Numbered from the stretch's first letter, positions 8,963 to 19,436 are shown. The stretch: DNA of 64,000 nucleotides from Silvimonas amylolytica (GCF_014645555.1 NZ_BMLY01000001.1:1181427-1245426); one strand, 5' to 3'. The notes: generated by a model not told the origin, from the letters alone. Program-made: numbers and translations.

Positions 8963-9975
8963 CAACCACCCGTTTGGGACATGAAGCGGACAATCTTGCC
9001 CGGCTGCTCACGGAACTCGTGGCGTTCCGGTTTTAACTCAATGGCTTCGCGGATGGCGGCTTCCAGTTCTGCGTCAGACGCGCCGTCACGCAATAGCGGG
9101 CGGAATTCAAAGCGTTCTTCCTGCCCCAGACACATATACAAAGTGCCATCCACCGCCAACCGCACACGGTTACAGGTTGCACAGAAATGCTGCGAGATCG
9201 GCGTGATAAAGCCAATCCGGCCGGCACCATCGGGTGTTGCCCAGTACCTCGCCGGGCCGCCGCCCAACTCGCGGACTTCCGGCACCAGACCAAAGCGCGT
9301 GACCAGGCGTTCACGCACGGGGCCAAGATCAAGATATTGCGCGTTGCGGCCTGTCTGCCCCATGGGCATGGTTTCAATCAGACGCAGAATGAAGCCTTGC
9401 TCCATGGCGAACTCGGCCATGCGCTCGATCTCGTGATCGTTCACGCCCTTCATGGCCACCATATTGAGCTTGATTGGCGAAAACCCTTCAGCCCGGGCAA
9501 CTTGAATCCCCTGCATCACCGCTTCGAACGTATCGCGACCAGTGATATGCGCGTTACAGGCGCCATCCAGGGTATCAAGACTGATGTTGAGGCGATCAAC
9601 GCCCGCCTCGCGCAAGGCTTTGGCATGCCGCGCCAATTGCGTGGCATTGGTCGAGAGCGACAAATCAAACAAGCCCGGTAGTGCTTTGAGGCGTGCCGCC
9701 AGATCAGGCAGGTTCCGCCGCAACAAGGGCTCGCCGCCGGTTAGCCGTACGCGGCCCACACCAAGACGTGCAAAGGCACCCATCAGGCGCTCGATCTCGG
9801 TAAAGGTCAGCCAGTGCTCCGGCTCTTCAAAACCCTGAAAGCCCTTGGGCATGCAATAGGAACAACGCAAATCGCAGCGATCCGTGACCGAGAGCCGCAC
9901 GTAGTCCACCGTCCGGCCAAAGCGGTCGGTCAGGATTGGTGTACTGGTTTCGGTCTGGCGCAATGGCGCGTTCAT
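8962..9975 (-). CDS. moaA: GTP 3',8-cyclase MoaA
   Basis: 337 aa. A radical SAM enzyme catalysing the first step of molybdenum cofactor synthesis, GTP to 3',8-cyclo-7,8-dihydro-GTP. The N-terminal 4Fe-4S cluster ligands are C34, C38, C41 (CDLRCSYC). A second, C-terminal cluster is indicated by CATCNRVRL and a following CLG. The chain ends in the conserved GG dipeptide. Length is normal. It lies 112 bp downstream of narI in the same direction, with no terminator seen in between, and is likely co-transcribed with the nitrate reductase it serves. No moaC or moaE is in the window. Confidence 0.96.
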   Translation of the reverse strand: MNAPLRQTETSTPILTDRFGRTVDYVRLSVTDRCDLRCSYCMPKGFQGFEEPEHWLTFTEIERLMGAFARLGVGRVRLTGGEPLLRRNLPDLAARLKALPGLFDLSLSTNATQLARHAKALREAGVDRLNISLDTLDGACNAHITGRDTFEAVMQGIQVARAEGFSPIKLNMVAMKGVNDHEIERMAEFAMEQGFILRLIETMPMGQTGRNAQYLDLGPVRERLVTRFGLVPEVRELGGGPARYWATPDGAGRIGFITPISQHFCATCNRVRLAVDGTLYMCLGQEERFEFRPLLRDGASDAELEAAIREAIELKPERHEFREQPGKIVRFMSQTGG

Positions 9976-10087
9976 GAAGTCCCCTGCTCGTAAGCATCCA
10001 TTTTATGACTATTAGATACAGATTGATATGCCGGGTGCCTGGTCTGGTCATGCGCACATCATCCAGGCCCCGGTTATCCGGCCCTGT

Positions 10088-10765
10088 TTAGCCCCGTGGC
10101 CGCACCACCTGCCAGGCCCGGGTCACATAGGCCGCAGCGCCAAAACCGCTCCAGACATGCACCAGACGCGTGAACGGGAAGATCACAAACAGCGTCATGC
10201 CCATGAACATATGCAGCTTGAAAATCAGCGGAGCCGCTGCAATCAGGTCAGCCGCACCCCCACGAAAGGTCAGGATACGCTGCGCCCATTCCATGAACAG
10301 CGTCATCATGTGGCCGTCCAGATGGTCTTTGGATACCACAATCGTCGACAGCCCCAGCAGCAGCGTCACCAGAATCCATCCCAGGGTCAGTTTGTCGCGC
10401 CAGTTGGTCAGGGCTTTCAGCCGTTCATCACTAAAGCGGCGATGCAACAGCACCAGTAACCCCACCAACGCCATGCTGCCGAACACGCCACCAGCCACCA
10501 TGGCGATCAACTGCTTCACGCTGTGCGGCACGCCCAGGGCGTCCCAGATCCAGATTGGCGTGAGCAAACCGCCCAGGTGCCCCAGGAATACCATCAGGAT
10601 GCCGATGTGAAACAGATAAGAACCCAGCCTTAACTGACCACGACGGATCAGTTGAGTCGATTCGCTACGCCAACTGTATTGCTCGCGCTCAAACCGCACC
10701 AGGCTGCCAAACAGAAACACCGTGAGCCCGATGTAGGGGTAAACGCCAAAGAAAAACTGATTCAT
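10088..10765 (-). CDS. narI: Respiratory nitrate reductase gamma subunit NarI
   Basis: 225 aa, inner-membrane cytochrome b subunit. It oxidises quinol and passes electrons through two b-type hemes to NarH. Five membrane helices are expected. The axial heme histidines are visible in the paired patterns HIGILMVFLGHLGG and HMFMGMTLFVIFPFTRLVH, matching the E. coli H56/H66 and H187/H205 ligands. It starts 15 bp after narJ. A start without a cleavable signal is normal for this subunit. Confidence 0.96.
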   Translation of the reverse strand: MNQFFFGVYPYIGLTVFLFGSLVRFEREQYSWRSESTQLIRRGQLRLGSYLFHIGILMVFLGHLGGLLTPIWIWDALGVPHSVKQLIAMVAGGVFGSMALVGLLVLLHRRFSDERLKALTNWRDKLTLGWILVTLLLGLSTIVVSKDHLDGHMMTLFMEWAQRILTFRGGAADLIAAAPLIFKLHMFMGMTLFVIFPFTRLVHVWSGFGAAAYVTRAWQVVRPRG

Positions 10766-10780
10766 ATTGCTGCCCTCCCC

Positions 10781-11449
10781 TTATGCGGCTGATCGCGCCT
10801 GCTGGCGCGGGTAAAACTCGATACGCTGCGTGGCGCCCGGCTTGAGTAGCGGCTCAATGCCATCTGCACCGGGGCCAAACATTTCCATGGCTTCATCCAT
10901 ATCCTGTACTGGCGGTTGCACCAGTGGCAGCGGCGCTACCGTAGCCAGACTTACCAGCGTGTTGAACACGCAGGCATAGGGCGAGCTTTTTTCGGCCAGC
11001 CGCTCACCAATGACGGCGATGACATGGATCGCTTCATTCAGAAAAGAAAGCGCCACATCCTGGTCAACGCCGCCCATGAACTCCAGCAAAAGCGGCAGGA
11101 AATCCGGCAGCTCGCTGGCCTCTACCTGAAAACCGTGCTGCTTGTAGGCATCCATCAAATCCACCATGGCCGGACCACGGTCGCGGCTTTCGCCGTGGAT
11201 ATGTTCGAACAGGTGCAAAGAGAACTTGCGGCCCCGGTCAAAGGTATCGACATAGATTTCCTGCGCGGCAATCAGCGAATGCGCGCGCAAGTGAGCAAAC
11301 AGCGGTGCCAGTTTGACGCGCACACCGTCTGGTGCGAGTGCCAGCAGCCCATCAAGCTCTGGCACTGCATCCAGCAGGTCTTGCTCCGGATACTGCAGCA
11401 GCGCCGACATCACCTGAAAATGCACGGTTTGCGGAATGCGCATGTTCAT
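10781..11449 (-). CDS. narJ: Nitrate reductase assembly chaperone NarJ
   Basis: 222 aa. A cytoplasmic chaperone that holds apo-NarGH until the molybdenum cofactor is inserted; not part of the final enzyme. The family signature SLHLFEHIHGESRDRGPAM lies near residue 80, followed by ELPDFLPLLLEFM. Its start overlaps the narH stop by 4 bp (ATGA), implying translational coupling. The C-terminus is more variable, as is usual. A second, divergent copy starts at 63489. Confidence 0.95.
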   Translation of the reverse strand: MNMRIPQTVHFQVMSALLQYPEQDLLDAVPELDGLLALAPDGVRVKLAPLFAHLRAHSLIAAQEIYVDTFDRGRKFSLHLFEHIHGESRDRGPAMVDLMDAYKQHGFQVEASELPDFLPLLLEFMGGVDQDVALSFLNEAIHVIAVIGERLAEKSSPYACVFNTLVSLATVAPLPLVQPPVQDMDEAMEMFGPGADGIEPLLKPGATQRIEFYPRQQARSAA

Positions 11450-13002
11450 GACTGCACCTCCGATTTGTTTTTGCGGGACTTGGGCATATCCACAAAGATG
11501 GTGCTGCCCTGCTTGCGCTGACCGAAGAGACCCTCGGTGGAGACGCCACCCGAGCAGCCATTGCCAAAGGTGAAACCACAGGCGGCTTTATCGTTGAAAC
11601 TGTCTTCCACTTGTTCTTTATGACTGGAAGGGATGACAAAGCGATCTTCGTAATTGGCAATCGCCATTACTTTGTACATGTCATCGACCTGCGCCTGAGT
11701 CAGCCCAACCTGCTTGAGCACCTCCAGGTTTTCAAGCTGATGGACTGACTTGTCCCGCATATAGGCGCGCATGGCCAGCATGCGTTCCAGAGCATCCAGC
11801 ACCGGCTTTTCATCGCCAGCGGTCAACAGGTTAGCCAGGTACTTGAGCGGAATACGCAGTTCGCTCACATCTGGCAGGATGCCGTTCTTGCCCAGGAGAC
11901 CCGACTCTGCGGCGGACTGGATCGGTGAGAGTGGCGGCACGTACCAGACCATCGGCAAGGTGCGATATTCCGGGTGCAACGGGAAGGCAATCTTCCATTC
12001 CATCGCCATCTTGTAGACCGGCGATTTGACGGCGGCATCCAGCCACGATTGCGGAATACCCTGTTTGAGCGCTTCGGCCTGGACTTCAGCCGAATGCGGG
12101 TCAAGGAACACCTTGAGCTGCGCGGCGTACAGGTCTTGTTCGTTCTCGACCGATGCTGCGTTTTCGATCTGGTCAGCGTCGTACAGCATCACGCCCAGAT
12201 AGCGGATACGGCCTACGCAAGACTCGGAGCACACGGTCGGCTGACCGCCTTCAATGCGCGGGAAGCAGAAGGTGCACTTCTCTGCCTTGCCAGACTGCCA
12301 GTTGTAGTAAATCTTCTTGTACGGGCAGCCGGAAACACACATGCGCCAGCCACGACATTTGTCCTGATCAACCAGCACAATGCCGTCATCCTCACGCTTG
12401 TAGACCGAACCGGACGGGCAGGATGCCACACAGGCCGGGTTCAGGCAGTGCTCGCACAGGCGCGGCAAATACATCATGAAAGTGTTCTCGAACGTGCTGT
12501 ACATCTCCTTCTGCACGTTCTCAAACAGCATGTCTTTGCTGCGCTGGGCAAACTCGCCCCCCAGATCGTCTTCCCAGTTCGGGCCCCAATGGATTTTCTC
12601 CATCTTCTTGCCGGTGATCACCGAGATCGGCCGGGCTGTGGGTGGGGTCTGCGATTCTTTGGCGTTTTGCAGATGCTCGTAGTCGTAGGTAAACGGCTCG
12701 TAGTAGTCGTCAATTTCCGGCAGATTGGGGTTGGCAAACATCTGCGCCAGAATGCGCAGCTTGCCGCCCTGCCGTGGTTCGATCTTGCCGCTGGGCAAAC
12801 GCTTCCAGCCACCGTTCCATTTCTTCTGGTTTTCCCATTCCTTGGGGTAACCAATACCGGGTTTGGTCTCGACATTGTTGAACCAGGCGTATTCCACGCC
12901 ATCACGGCTGGTCCAGACGTTTTTACAGGTCACGGAACAGGTATGGCAGCCAATGCACTTGTCCAGGTTCAGCACCATGGCGACTTGGGCGCGGATTTTC
13001 AT
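11446..13002 (-). CDS. narH: Respiratory nitrate reductase beta subunit NarH
   Basis: 518 aa. An iron-sulphur electron relay between NarI and NarG on the cytoplasmic face of the membrane. Cluster ligands are clear: C16, C19, C22 and C26 (CIGCHTCSVTC), then CEHCLNPACVASC, and the motif CRGWRMCVSGC where Trp replaces a Cys to give the 3Fe-4S cluster, then CTFC and the later CSESC. Length is standard. Start and stop overlap neighbouring genes by 4 bp each, so translation of G-H-J is coupled. Confidence 0.97.
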   Translation of the reverse strand: MKIRAQVAMVLNLDKCIGCHTCSVTCKNVWTSRDGVEYAWFNNVETKPGIGYPKEWENQKKWNGGWKRLPSGKIEPRQGGKLRILAQMFANPNLPEIDDYYEPFTYDYEHLQNAKESQTPPTARPISVITGKKMEKIHWGPNWEDDLGGEFAQRSKDMLFENVQKEMYSTFENTFMMYLPRLCEHCLNPACVASCPSGSVYKREDDGIVLVDQDKCRGWRMCVSGCPYKKIYYNWQSGKAEKCTFCFPRIEGGQPTVCSESCVGRIRYLGVMLYDADQIENAASVENEQDLYAAQLKVFLDPHSAEVQAEALKQGIPQSWLDAAVKSPVYKMAMEWKIAFPLHPEYRTLPMVWYVPPLSPIQSAAESGLLGKNGILPDVSELRIPLKYLANLLTAGDEKPVLDALERMLAMRAYMRDKSVHQLENLEVLKQVGLTQAQVDDMYKVMAIANYEDRFVIPSSHKEQVEDSFNDKAACGFTFGNGCSGGVSTEGLFGQRKQGSTIFVDMPKSRKNKSEVQS

Positions 13003-16000
13003 TTGGTTTCTCCCTTCTCACCCTTCAGTTCACCTTCCAGCCAGTCGACCTTCTTCATCTTGCGCAGGATGACAAATTCGTCGCGGTTGGCCCCCACAGT
13101 GCCGTAGTAGTTAAAACCGTAGGCTTGCTGGGCATAGCCACCGATCATGTGCGTAGGCTTGGTCACGGTGCGGGTCACACTGTTGTGAATGCCGCCGCGC
13201 TTGCCACTGGTTTCGGCACCTGGCACGTTCACGATCTTTTCCTGGGCGTGGTACATCAATGTCATGCCGTCGGGCACGCGCTGGCTGACCACCGCACGCG
13301 CAGTCAGCGTGCCGTTGCTGTTGAAGACTTCAATCCAGTCGTTGTCGACAATGCCGGCGTTTTTCGCATCTGCTTCGGAAATCCACACGTGCGGGCCGCC
13401 ACGACTGAGCGTCAACATGCGCAGGTTGTCGGAGTAAGTGGAGTGGATGCCCCACTTCTGGTGCGGTGTGATGAAGTTGAGCACGATCTCTTTCTCGCCA
13501 TTGGGCGACTTGCCCAGCATCGGCGCGACGGCTTTCAGATCGACAGGCGGCTTGTACACGCAGAAGCCTTCACCAAAATCCAGCATCCAGCGGTGATCCT
13601 GATAGAACTGCTGGCGGCCAGTCAGCGTGCGCCATGGGATCAGCTCATGCACGTTGGTGTAGCCGGCGTTGTAGCTGACTTCTTCGCTCTCGATACCAGA
13701 CCAGGTGGGCGAACTGATGATCTTGCGCGGTTGGGCCTGGACATCACGGAAGCGGATTTTTTCATGCTCGCGCCCGGCAGCCAGGTGCGTGTGATCTCGC
13801 CCGGTGACTTCAGAGAGCGCCTGCCAGGATTTCACTGCCACATGGCCGTTGGTTTCCGGTGCCAGGGTCAGGATCATCTCGGCCGCATCGATGGCGGTTT
13901 CCAGCTTGGGCTGACCATTTGCGGCAATGCCGTTCAGCGCAGCCAGTTCGTCAATCTCGTGACCGGTTTTCCAGAAAATCCCCTTGCCGCCGTTGTTCAC
14001 GTTTTTCAGCAACGGGCCGATGGTGGTGAACTTCTCGTAAATCCGGTTGTAATCCCGCTCCACCACCGTCATGTTCGGCGCGGTCTTGCCCGGGATCAGG
14101 TCGCACTCGCCGCGCTTCCAGTCTTTGGGCGCAAACGGCTGGCCCAGCTCGGCCGGGCTGTCGTGCATCAGCGGGGTCAGCACCAGGTCTTTTTGCACGC
14201 CCAGATACGGGCCGGCGATCTCGTTGAACTTCTTCGCGATGGCTTTGTAGATTTCCCAATCGGTTTTCGATTGCCACAGCGGTTGCACGGCTTCACTCAA
14301 TGGATGAATGAACGGGTGCATGTCAGACGTGTTCAGATCGTCTTTTTCATACCAGGTGGCGGTTGGCAACACGATGTCGCCGTAAAGACAGGTGGTGGAC
14401 ATACGGAAGTCCAGCACGGTCAGCAGGTCCAGCTTGCCTTCAGCGGCCGGGCGCACCTTCACCTCAGACGGTTTGATGCCGGTCGTTTCGTCATCAAACA
14501 CCGCGTTCTGGGTGCCCAACAAATACTTGAGGAAGTACTCGTGACCTTTGCCGGATGAACCCAGCAAGTTGGAACGCCACACAAACAGATTGCGCGGGAA
14601 GTTCTTGGGATTGTCCGGGTCTTCGCAGCTCATGTTGAGCGTGCCGGACTTCAACCCGTCAACCGCAAACTGCACCGGATCAACACCAGCTGCGTTGGCC
14701 TGGCGGGTGATTTCCAGCGGATTGGTTTCCAGTTGCGGGGCCGAGGGCAACCAGCCCATGCGCTCGGCTTTGGCGTTGAAGTCGATCAGCGCCATGCCTT
14801 CGTACTGGTTGGTGTTGGCCTTGGGGCCGAGGATTTCGTTTACACCCAGTTTTTCGTGGCGCCATTGACTGGTGTGGGCGTAGAAGAAGCTGGTGCCGTT
14901 CATCTGGCGTACCGGGCGATTCCAGTCCAGACCAAACGCCAGCGGGGTCCAGCCTGGTTGCGGACGCAGTTTTTCCTGGCCCACATAGTGCGCCCAACCG
15001 CCACCGCTTTGGCCGACACAGCCACACATCATCAGCAAGTTGATGATGCCGCGGTAGGTCATGTCGTTGTTGAACCAGTGGTTCAGCGCCGCGCCGACCA
15101 CCACCATGCTCTTGCCGTGGGTGTCGTGGGCGTTTTGGCCAAACTCGCGGCCAACGGTGATGACATCAGCAGCCTTCACGCCGGTATGGCGCTCTTGCCA
15201 TTTCGGCGTGTAGGCGATGTCGTCATCGTAAGAGGTAGCGACATTCGCGCCGCCATGGCCGTTATCGACGCCGTAGTTGGCCAGCATCAGGTCATACACA
15301 GTGGCGACGAGTGCGGTAGTGCCGTCTTTCAGCGTGACACGGCGGGCCGGTACGTTGCGGAACAAGAGGTCGTCTTTGTCACCGCCGAAGTAATCAAAGC
15401 CGACACTGACAATCTCATCCGAGCGGTCTTTCAGACTCAAGAGCGGATCAATCTGGCGACCATCAGCCAGGTTTTTCAGCTCCAGGTTCCACTTGCCTTT
15501 CTTCGCGCCTTCTTCATGCCAGCGCGAGCCGATGGTCCCGTTGGGGACGGCCAGCGCGCCGGTGGTTTCATCGATCAACACCGTTTTCCAGTCCGGGTTT
15601 TTCTCTTCACCCAGAGCACCTGGCAGCATGGAAGCACGCAAGAAGTAATCCGGCACCAGACCTTCGCCCTGCTCACGCAGCGTCACCAGCATGGGGAAAT
15701 CGGTGTACTGCTTGCCGTAATCACGGAAGTAGTCAGATTTGCCGTTCTTGTGGAATTCATTGAGCACCACGTGGCCCATCGCCAGTGCCAGCGCGGCATC
15801 GGTCCCTTGTTTGGGGGCCAGCCAGATGTCGCCGAACTTGGCCATTTCGCCAAAGTCGCTAGAGACCGCCACCGTCTTGGTACCTTTGTAGCGGACCTCT
15901 GTATAAAAGTGGGCGTCTGGCGTGCGGGTCATGGGGATGTTGGAACCCCAGACCATCAGGTACGTCGAGTTATACCAATCGGCCGATTCCGGCACGTCGG

Positions 16001-16703
16001 TCTGCTCGCCCCATACTTGCGGGCTGGCCGGTGGCAAGTCGCAGTACCAGTCATAAAAGCTCAGTGGCACGCCACCAATCAGCCCCAGGTAACGTGCGCC
16101 GGCGGCATAACTGACCATGCTCATGGCCGGGATCGGGCTGAAACCGATCACGCGATCCGGGCCGTATTCCTTGATGGTGTAGGCGTTGGCGGCAGCAATC
16201 AGTTCGGTGACTTCGTCCCAGTTGCTGCGCACAAAACCACCCTGTCCGCGCACCTGTTTGTAACTGTCGGATTTGGCTTTGTCAGAGACGATGGAATGCC
16301 AGGCCTCGATTGGCGCCAGCGTTTTGCGGGCTTCACGCCACAGTAGCGCCAGGCGCCCGCGCAGCATGGGGTATTTCACGCGCTGGGCAGAATACACATA
16401 CCAGGAATAAGACGCCCCACGCGGACAGCCACGCGGTTCGTGGTTGGGCAGATCAGGTCGGGTGCGCGGGTAGTCGGTTTGCTGCAGCTCCCAGGTAATC
16501 AGACCATTTTTGACAAACACCCGCCAGGAACAGGAACCGGTGCAGTTCACACCATGGGTAGAACGCACAATCTTGTCGTGTGTCCAGCGGTTGCGATAAC
16601 CGTCTTCCCATTTGCGGTCTTCGTTCACCACGGCACCATGCCCGTTGGCAAAGGTGTCGCGGGTGCGGGAGAAAAACTTCAATCGGTCTATCAGGTGACT
16701 CAT
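12999..16703 (-). CDS. narG: Respiratory nitrate reductase alpha subunit NarG
   Basis: 1234 aa. The catalytic bis-MGD molybdenum subunit, reducing nitrate to nitrite in the cytoplasm. The FS0 4Fe-4S cluster uses H50, C54, C58 (STHGVNCTGSC) and C93 (RGCPRGAS), the His-first ligation typical of NarG. EQTDVPESADWYNS contains the region of the Asp that ligates molybdenum. There is no Tat signal, as expected of a cytosol-facing enzyme. I chose ATG 16703 (MSHLIDRLKFF), matching the second copy's start. It is first gene of the leftward narGHJI-moaA-mobB-narXL series. Upstream carries a paired CTAG dyad also found before narK. Confidence 0.97.
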   Translation of the reverse strand: MSHLIDRLKFFSRTRDTFANGHGAVVNEDRKWEDGYRNRWTHDKIVRSTHGVNCTGSCSWRVFVKNGLITWELQQTDYPRTRPDLPNHEPRGCPRGASYSWYVYSAQRVKYPMLRGRLALLWREARKTLAPIEAWHSIVSDKAKSDSYKQVRGQGGFVRSNWDEVTELIAAANAYTIKEYGPDRVIGFSPIPAMSMVSYAAGARYLGLIGGVPLSFYDWYCDLPPASPQVWGEQTDVPESADWYNSTYLMVWGSNIPMTRTPDAHFYTEVRYKGTKTVAVSSDFGEMAKFGDIWLAPKQGTDAALALAMGHVVLNEFHKNGKSDYFRDYGKQYTDFPMLVTLREQGEGLVPDYFLRASMLPGALGEEKNPDWKTVLIDETTGALAVPNGTIGSRWHEEGAKKGKWNLELKNLADGRQIDPLLSLKDRSDEIVSVGFDYFGGDKDDLLFRNVPARRVTLKDGTTALVATVYDLMLANYGVDNGHGGANVATSYDDDIAYTPKWQERHTGVKAADVITVGREFGQNAHDTHGKSMVVVGAALNHWFNNDMTYRGIINLLMMCGCVGQSGGGWAHYVGQEKLRPQPGWTPLAFGLDWNRPVRQMNGTSFFYAHTSQWRHEKLGVNEILGPKANTNQYEGMALIDFNAKAERMGWLPSAPQLETNPLEITRQANAAGVDPVQFAVDGLKSGTLNMSCEDPDNPKNFPRNLFVWRSNLLGSSGKGHEYFLKYLLGTQNAVFDDETTGIKPSEVKVRPAAEGKLDLLTVLDFRMSTTCLYGDIVLPTATWYEKDDLNTSDMHPFIHPLSEAVQPLWQSKTDWEIYKAIAKKFNEIAGPYLGVQKDLVLTPLMHDSPAELGQPFAPKDWKRGECDLIPGKTAPNMTVVERDYNRIYEKFTTIGPLLKNVNNGGKGIFWKTGHEIDELAALNGIAANGQPKLETAIDAAEMILTLAPETNGHVAVKSWQALSEVTGRDHTHLAAGREHEKIRFRDVQAQPRKIISSPTWSGIESEEVSYNAGYTNVHELIPWRTLTGRQQFYQDHRWMLDFGEGFCVYKPPVDLKAVAPMLGKSPNGEKEIVLNFITPHQKWGIHSTYSDNLRMLTLSRGGPHVWISEADAKNAGIVDNDWIEVFNSNGTLTARAVVSQRVPDGMTLMYHAQEKIVNVPGAETSGKRGGIHNSVTRTVTKPTHMIGGYAQQAYGFNYYGTVGANRDEFVILRKMKKVDWLEGELKGEKGETK

Positions 16704-16835
16704 GCGGACCCCGTTCTCGTCATGGTTGCGGGCGCGGCAAACGGATCGCGCCAATTGCAACCAATGCTAGGCTTTGGGGTGTTTTGCCGATATTCGTCAG
16801 TAGTGGGGTTAATGACGGCAAGAAGAGCTAATGCG

Positions 16836-16855
16836 TCTAGTTCTTTTGGCTAGTT
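16836..16855. promoter_or_regulatory. CTAG dyad upstream of narG
   Basis: TCTAGTTCTTTTGGCTAGTT holds two CTAG blocks 9 nt apart, 133-152 bp before the narG start. Read leftwards it is AACTAGCCAAAAGAACTAGA, which resembles the dyad at 21455-21474 before narK. CTAG is generally rare in proteobacterial DNA. Inference: binding site of a regulator shared by both genes. It does not match the NarL heptamer or the FNR box. Confidence 0.4.
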
Positions 16856-16970
16856 GGCAGAAAGCGCGGACACGGCACCACGCAAGGTGCTGACAGCAGG
16901 TTTCATGCAAACCGGCTATGGTTCAGAGCACGCAGCCACGAGGCTGCTCACCTTCCTCACGGGCTCGTTC

Positions 16971-18575
16971 ATGACCCTGCTCACGCGTCACTGGCGTTTG
17001 TGCACGTTGCTGCTGTTGTTTGTCCTGAGTGGCTGCGCCACCCGCGCACCGCTTGCAGACTTTGAACGCCCGGCCAGCCACGCGCTGGCGGCCGATACCG
17101 GCGGCCCACTGGGCCAGAGCGTCAACGCCGCGAGCGTCACTCACGCCGATCAGTCCGGTTTTTATCTACTGGTACATGGCCAGGAGGCGTTCGAGGCACG
17201 TCTGGCATTGATCCAGCAAGCACGTACCTCGCTGGATCTGCAGTACTACACGGCATTGCAAGACCATACCGGCACGGTGCTCCTTCGCGCCCTGACGGCC
17301 GCTGCCCGCCGCGGTGTACGCGTACGTTTGCTGCTGGATGACCTCAACCTGGGCAATCCGGATGGCATGCTCGCCATCATGGCGGTGCAACCCAATTTTG
17401 AAGTGCGCGTATTCAACCCGCTCACCACCGGCGGGCGGTCCATGTTTGCCCGCGCCGGTGCGCTGTTTGCAGATTACGATCATCTGGAGCGGCGTATGCA
17501 CAACAAATCCCTGATTGCCGATGGCGTACTGGCGATTGTGGGTGGGCGCAACCTGGCCGATCAGTATTTTGATGCGCGGCCCGACATGAATTTCCGTGAC
17601 CTGGATGTGCTGGCCGCTGGCCAACTGCCTGGCAAACTGGAAACCAGCTTTGACCACTACTGGAACAGCAAGGAAAGCTACCCGTTGCAGGCGCTGGAAT
17701 CACGTCCGCCAACGCCGCAAGCCATCGCCAGCTGGCAAGCAGGCACCAGCGCCCCACCGCCGCCAGAAGACAATAAAGAACCGGCGCCAATGCGGATCCC
17801 GGATGCCGCCAGCGCCGATGACTTGCTGGCCAAAGCCACCCACAGCCTGGTCTGGGCCCAATCCTGGCTGGCTGCAGATAACCCTGACAAAGTGGAGGCC
17901 GACACCGCCAGTGCCCCTGCTGACAGCAAACCAGGCAAGGGTTTGTTCCTCGCCGCGCAACGTGCGCAGCACGAGTTCATCATCATGTCGGCGTATTTCG
18001 TGCCCAGAGACGGGGGCACGCAGTTTCTGGGGCAGATGGAACAACGCGGGGTCGCCGTGAAAGTGCTGACCAATTCGCTGGCCTCGACTGACGTCGCCGC
18101 AGTGCATTCAGCCTGGCGCAAATACCGCAAGGCACTGATTGCCAGCGGCGTAGAAGTCCACGAATTCCGGCCCGTCGCCGGGGTGCACGGTGCAGCGCTG
18201 TCCACCGGTTCTTCCCGCGCCAGTTTGCACACCAAGGCGTATGTGGTGGATCGCCAGATTCTCATGATCGGCTCGTTCAACCTGGACCCGCGCTCGGTCA
18301 ATCTCAACACCGAACAGGCCGTACTGATCAAGAGCCCGGAACTGGCCGGGCAAGTGGCCCATCTGTACGACGCCGCAGCCACACCCAAATATAGCTACAA
18401 GCTGGAACTGGCCCCGCCGCGGCGCCCGGACGATACCCCGCAAAGCCGACAGCTACGCTGGATCGGACAAGAGGACGGCAAGGATGAAACCTGGACCAGC
18501 GAGCCGGATGCCGGCATGTGGCGGCGCATGCTCAGTGGCGTGGTCGGGCTGTTTCCGGCTGATGACGAACTATGA
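16971..18575 (+). CDS. ClsC-like phospholipase D family lipoprotein
   Basis: 534 aa from ATG 16971. Two HKD motifs of the phospholipase D superfamily are present: HNKSLIADGVLAIVGGRN (about residue 175) and HTKAYVVDRQILMIGSFN (about 420). The second is followed by the conserved DPRSVNLNTE. The layout resembles E. coli ClsC (YmdC), which makes cardiolipin from phosphatidylglycerol and phosphatidylethanolamine. A signal peptide ending LLFVLSGCAT predicts a lipoprotein. The frame is open back to a TTG at 16854, but only ATG 16971 places the signal at the N-terminus. Its stop overlaps the end of the convergent next gene by 6 bp. Confidence 0.85.
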   Translation: MTLLTRHWRLCTLLLLFVLSGCATRAPLADFERPASHALAADTGGPLGQSVNAASVTHADQSGFYLLVHGQEAFEARLALIQQARTSLDLQYYTALQDHTGTVLLRALTAAARRGVRVRLLLDDLNLGNPDGMLAIMAVQPNFEVRVFNPLTTGGRSMFARAGALFADYDHLERRMHNKSLIADGVLAIVGGRNLADQYFDARPDMNFRDLDVLAAGQLPGKLETSFDHYWNSKESYPLQALESRPPTPQAIASWQAGTSAPPPPEDNKEPAPMRIPDAASADDLLAKATHSLVWAQSWLAADNPDKVEADTASAPADSKPGKGLFLAAQRAQHEFIIMSAYFVPRDGGTQFLGQMEQRGVAVKVLTNSLASTDVAAVHSAWRKYRKALIASGVEVHEFRPVAGVHGAALSTGSSRASLHTKAYVVDRQILMIGSFNLDPRSVNLNTEQAVLIKSPELAGQVAHLYDAAATPKYSYKLELAPPRRPDDTPQSRQLRWIGQEDGKDETWTSEPDAGMWRRMLSGVVGLFPADDEL

Positions 18576-19436
18576 GGCCGCAGCGTGCGTATCAAGTGGC
18601 TTTTGCTGTCGGCGATACTCGTTGCGTTTCATGGTTATGTATTCGTCCGCTTCCATTTCATGCAACTGCCGCGGGTAGCGCTCTGTGGCGGTAAACCAGT
18701 TGCGCATGCGCCCTTCTGGCTGCGGCGCTGACAACCAGGATTCAATCGCAAAGTAATAACGGATGGTGTTGCGCTCGACCAGCCCGCGGATGCCGCCAAC
18801 AGGCACGCCATCGACCGTGGTAAAACCGACCTTGTCGCTACCCAGCGTATTCAGATACGTCTGCAGCGCCAGCTTGGCCGTCAGCCCATAGCCATAGGCA
18901 TAAGACAAGTGCACAAAGGTGTGGCCTGCATCCAGCGGCGCAGATTCGAGATTAATGCGATAGTCATGCGTACCCAGCGGCCCGTTGGCCGCCACAAGAG
19001 AGACATGCGAATACCCGTCGTCTCCTGCCAGCGTATGCCAGGCGAAATCCAGTTCATGCGCATCTGACAGCGGTTGATCAAACTTGCGGCCGATAAAAAC
19101 GACCAGTTGATCCGCTTTGGTGCCCTGGTGGCAGTATTTGATATTCAAATGCAGGATCAGAATGTCACACCAGTTACCCGGATCGCTCACCCCCGCTTTG
19201 AATTCGGAGAACGGGTGGTCGACCACAGCGTAGATCTCGCCCTTGAGTTCTTTGTCAGTCTGGGTAGAGGCCAGTACCAGTGGTTGACCAAACTGATTGT
19301 GTTCCAGTTGCGATGTCAGGCTTTGGTAATGCCCCAACAGCGCTTCAGCGGGTGTCTGCGCCGCGGCTACAGCGGCCAGCAACAGCAAGATCGCCAGCAA
19401 CCAGGCCTTGCTGGCACGTTGATAATGCTTGCGCAT
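18570..19436 (-). CDS. Exported protein of unknown function
   Basis: 288 aa. Basic N-terminus, hydrophobic core and AAVAAAQT cleavage region indicate a Sec signal peptide of about 26 residues, so the protein is probably periplasmic or outer-membrane associated. No lipobox. I do not recognise the mature part; it has two Cys (WCDILILHLNIKYC) that could form a disulphide, and a His/Asp-rich middle. No catalytic motif stands out. Codon use and composition look like the neighbours. It converges on the ClsC-like gene with overlapping stops. Confidence 0.75.
   Translation of the reverse strand: MRKHYQRASKAWLLAILLLLAAVAAAQTPAEALLGHYQSLTSQLEHNQFGQPLVLASTQTDKELKGEIYAVVDHPFSEFKAGVSDPGNWCDILILHLNIKYCHQGTKADQLVVFIGRKFDQPLSDAHELDFAWHTLAGDDGYSHVSLVAANGPLGTHDYRINLESAPLDAGHTFVHLSYAYGYGLTAKLALQTYLNTLGSDKVGFTTVDGVPVGGIRGLVERNTIRYYFAIESWLSAPQPEGRMRNWFTATERYPRQLHEMEADEYITMKRNEYRRQQKPLDTHAAAS

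Noticed and set aside
13125-16346. Long open frames antisense to narG copy 1 (13125-14558 and 14733-16346)
   Set aside because: Caused by codon bias of narG; no ribosome-binding site or domain, and narG is certain.
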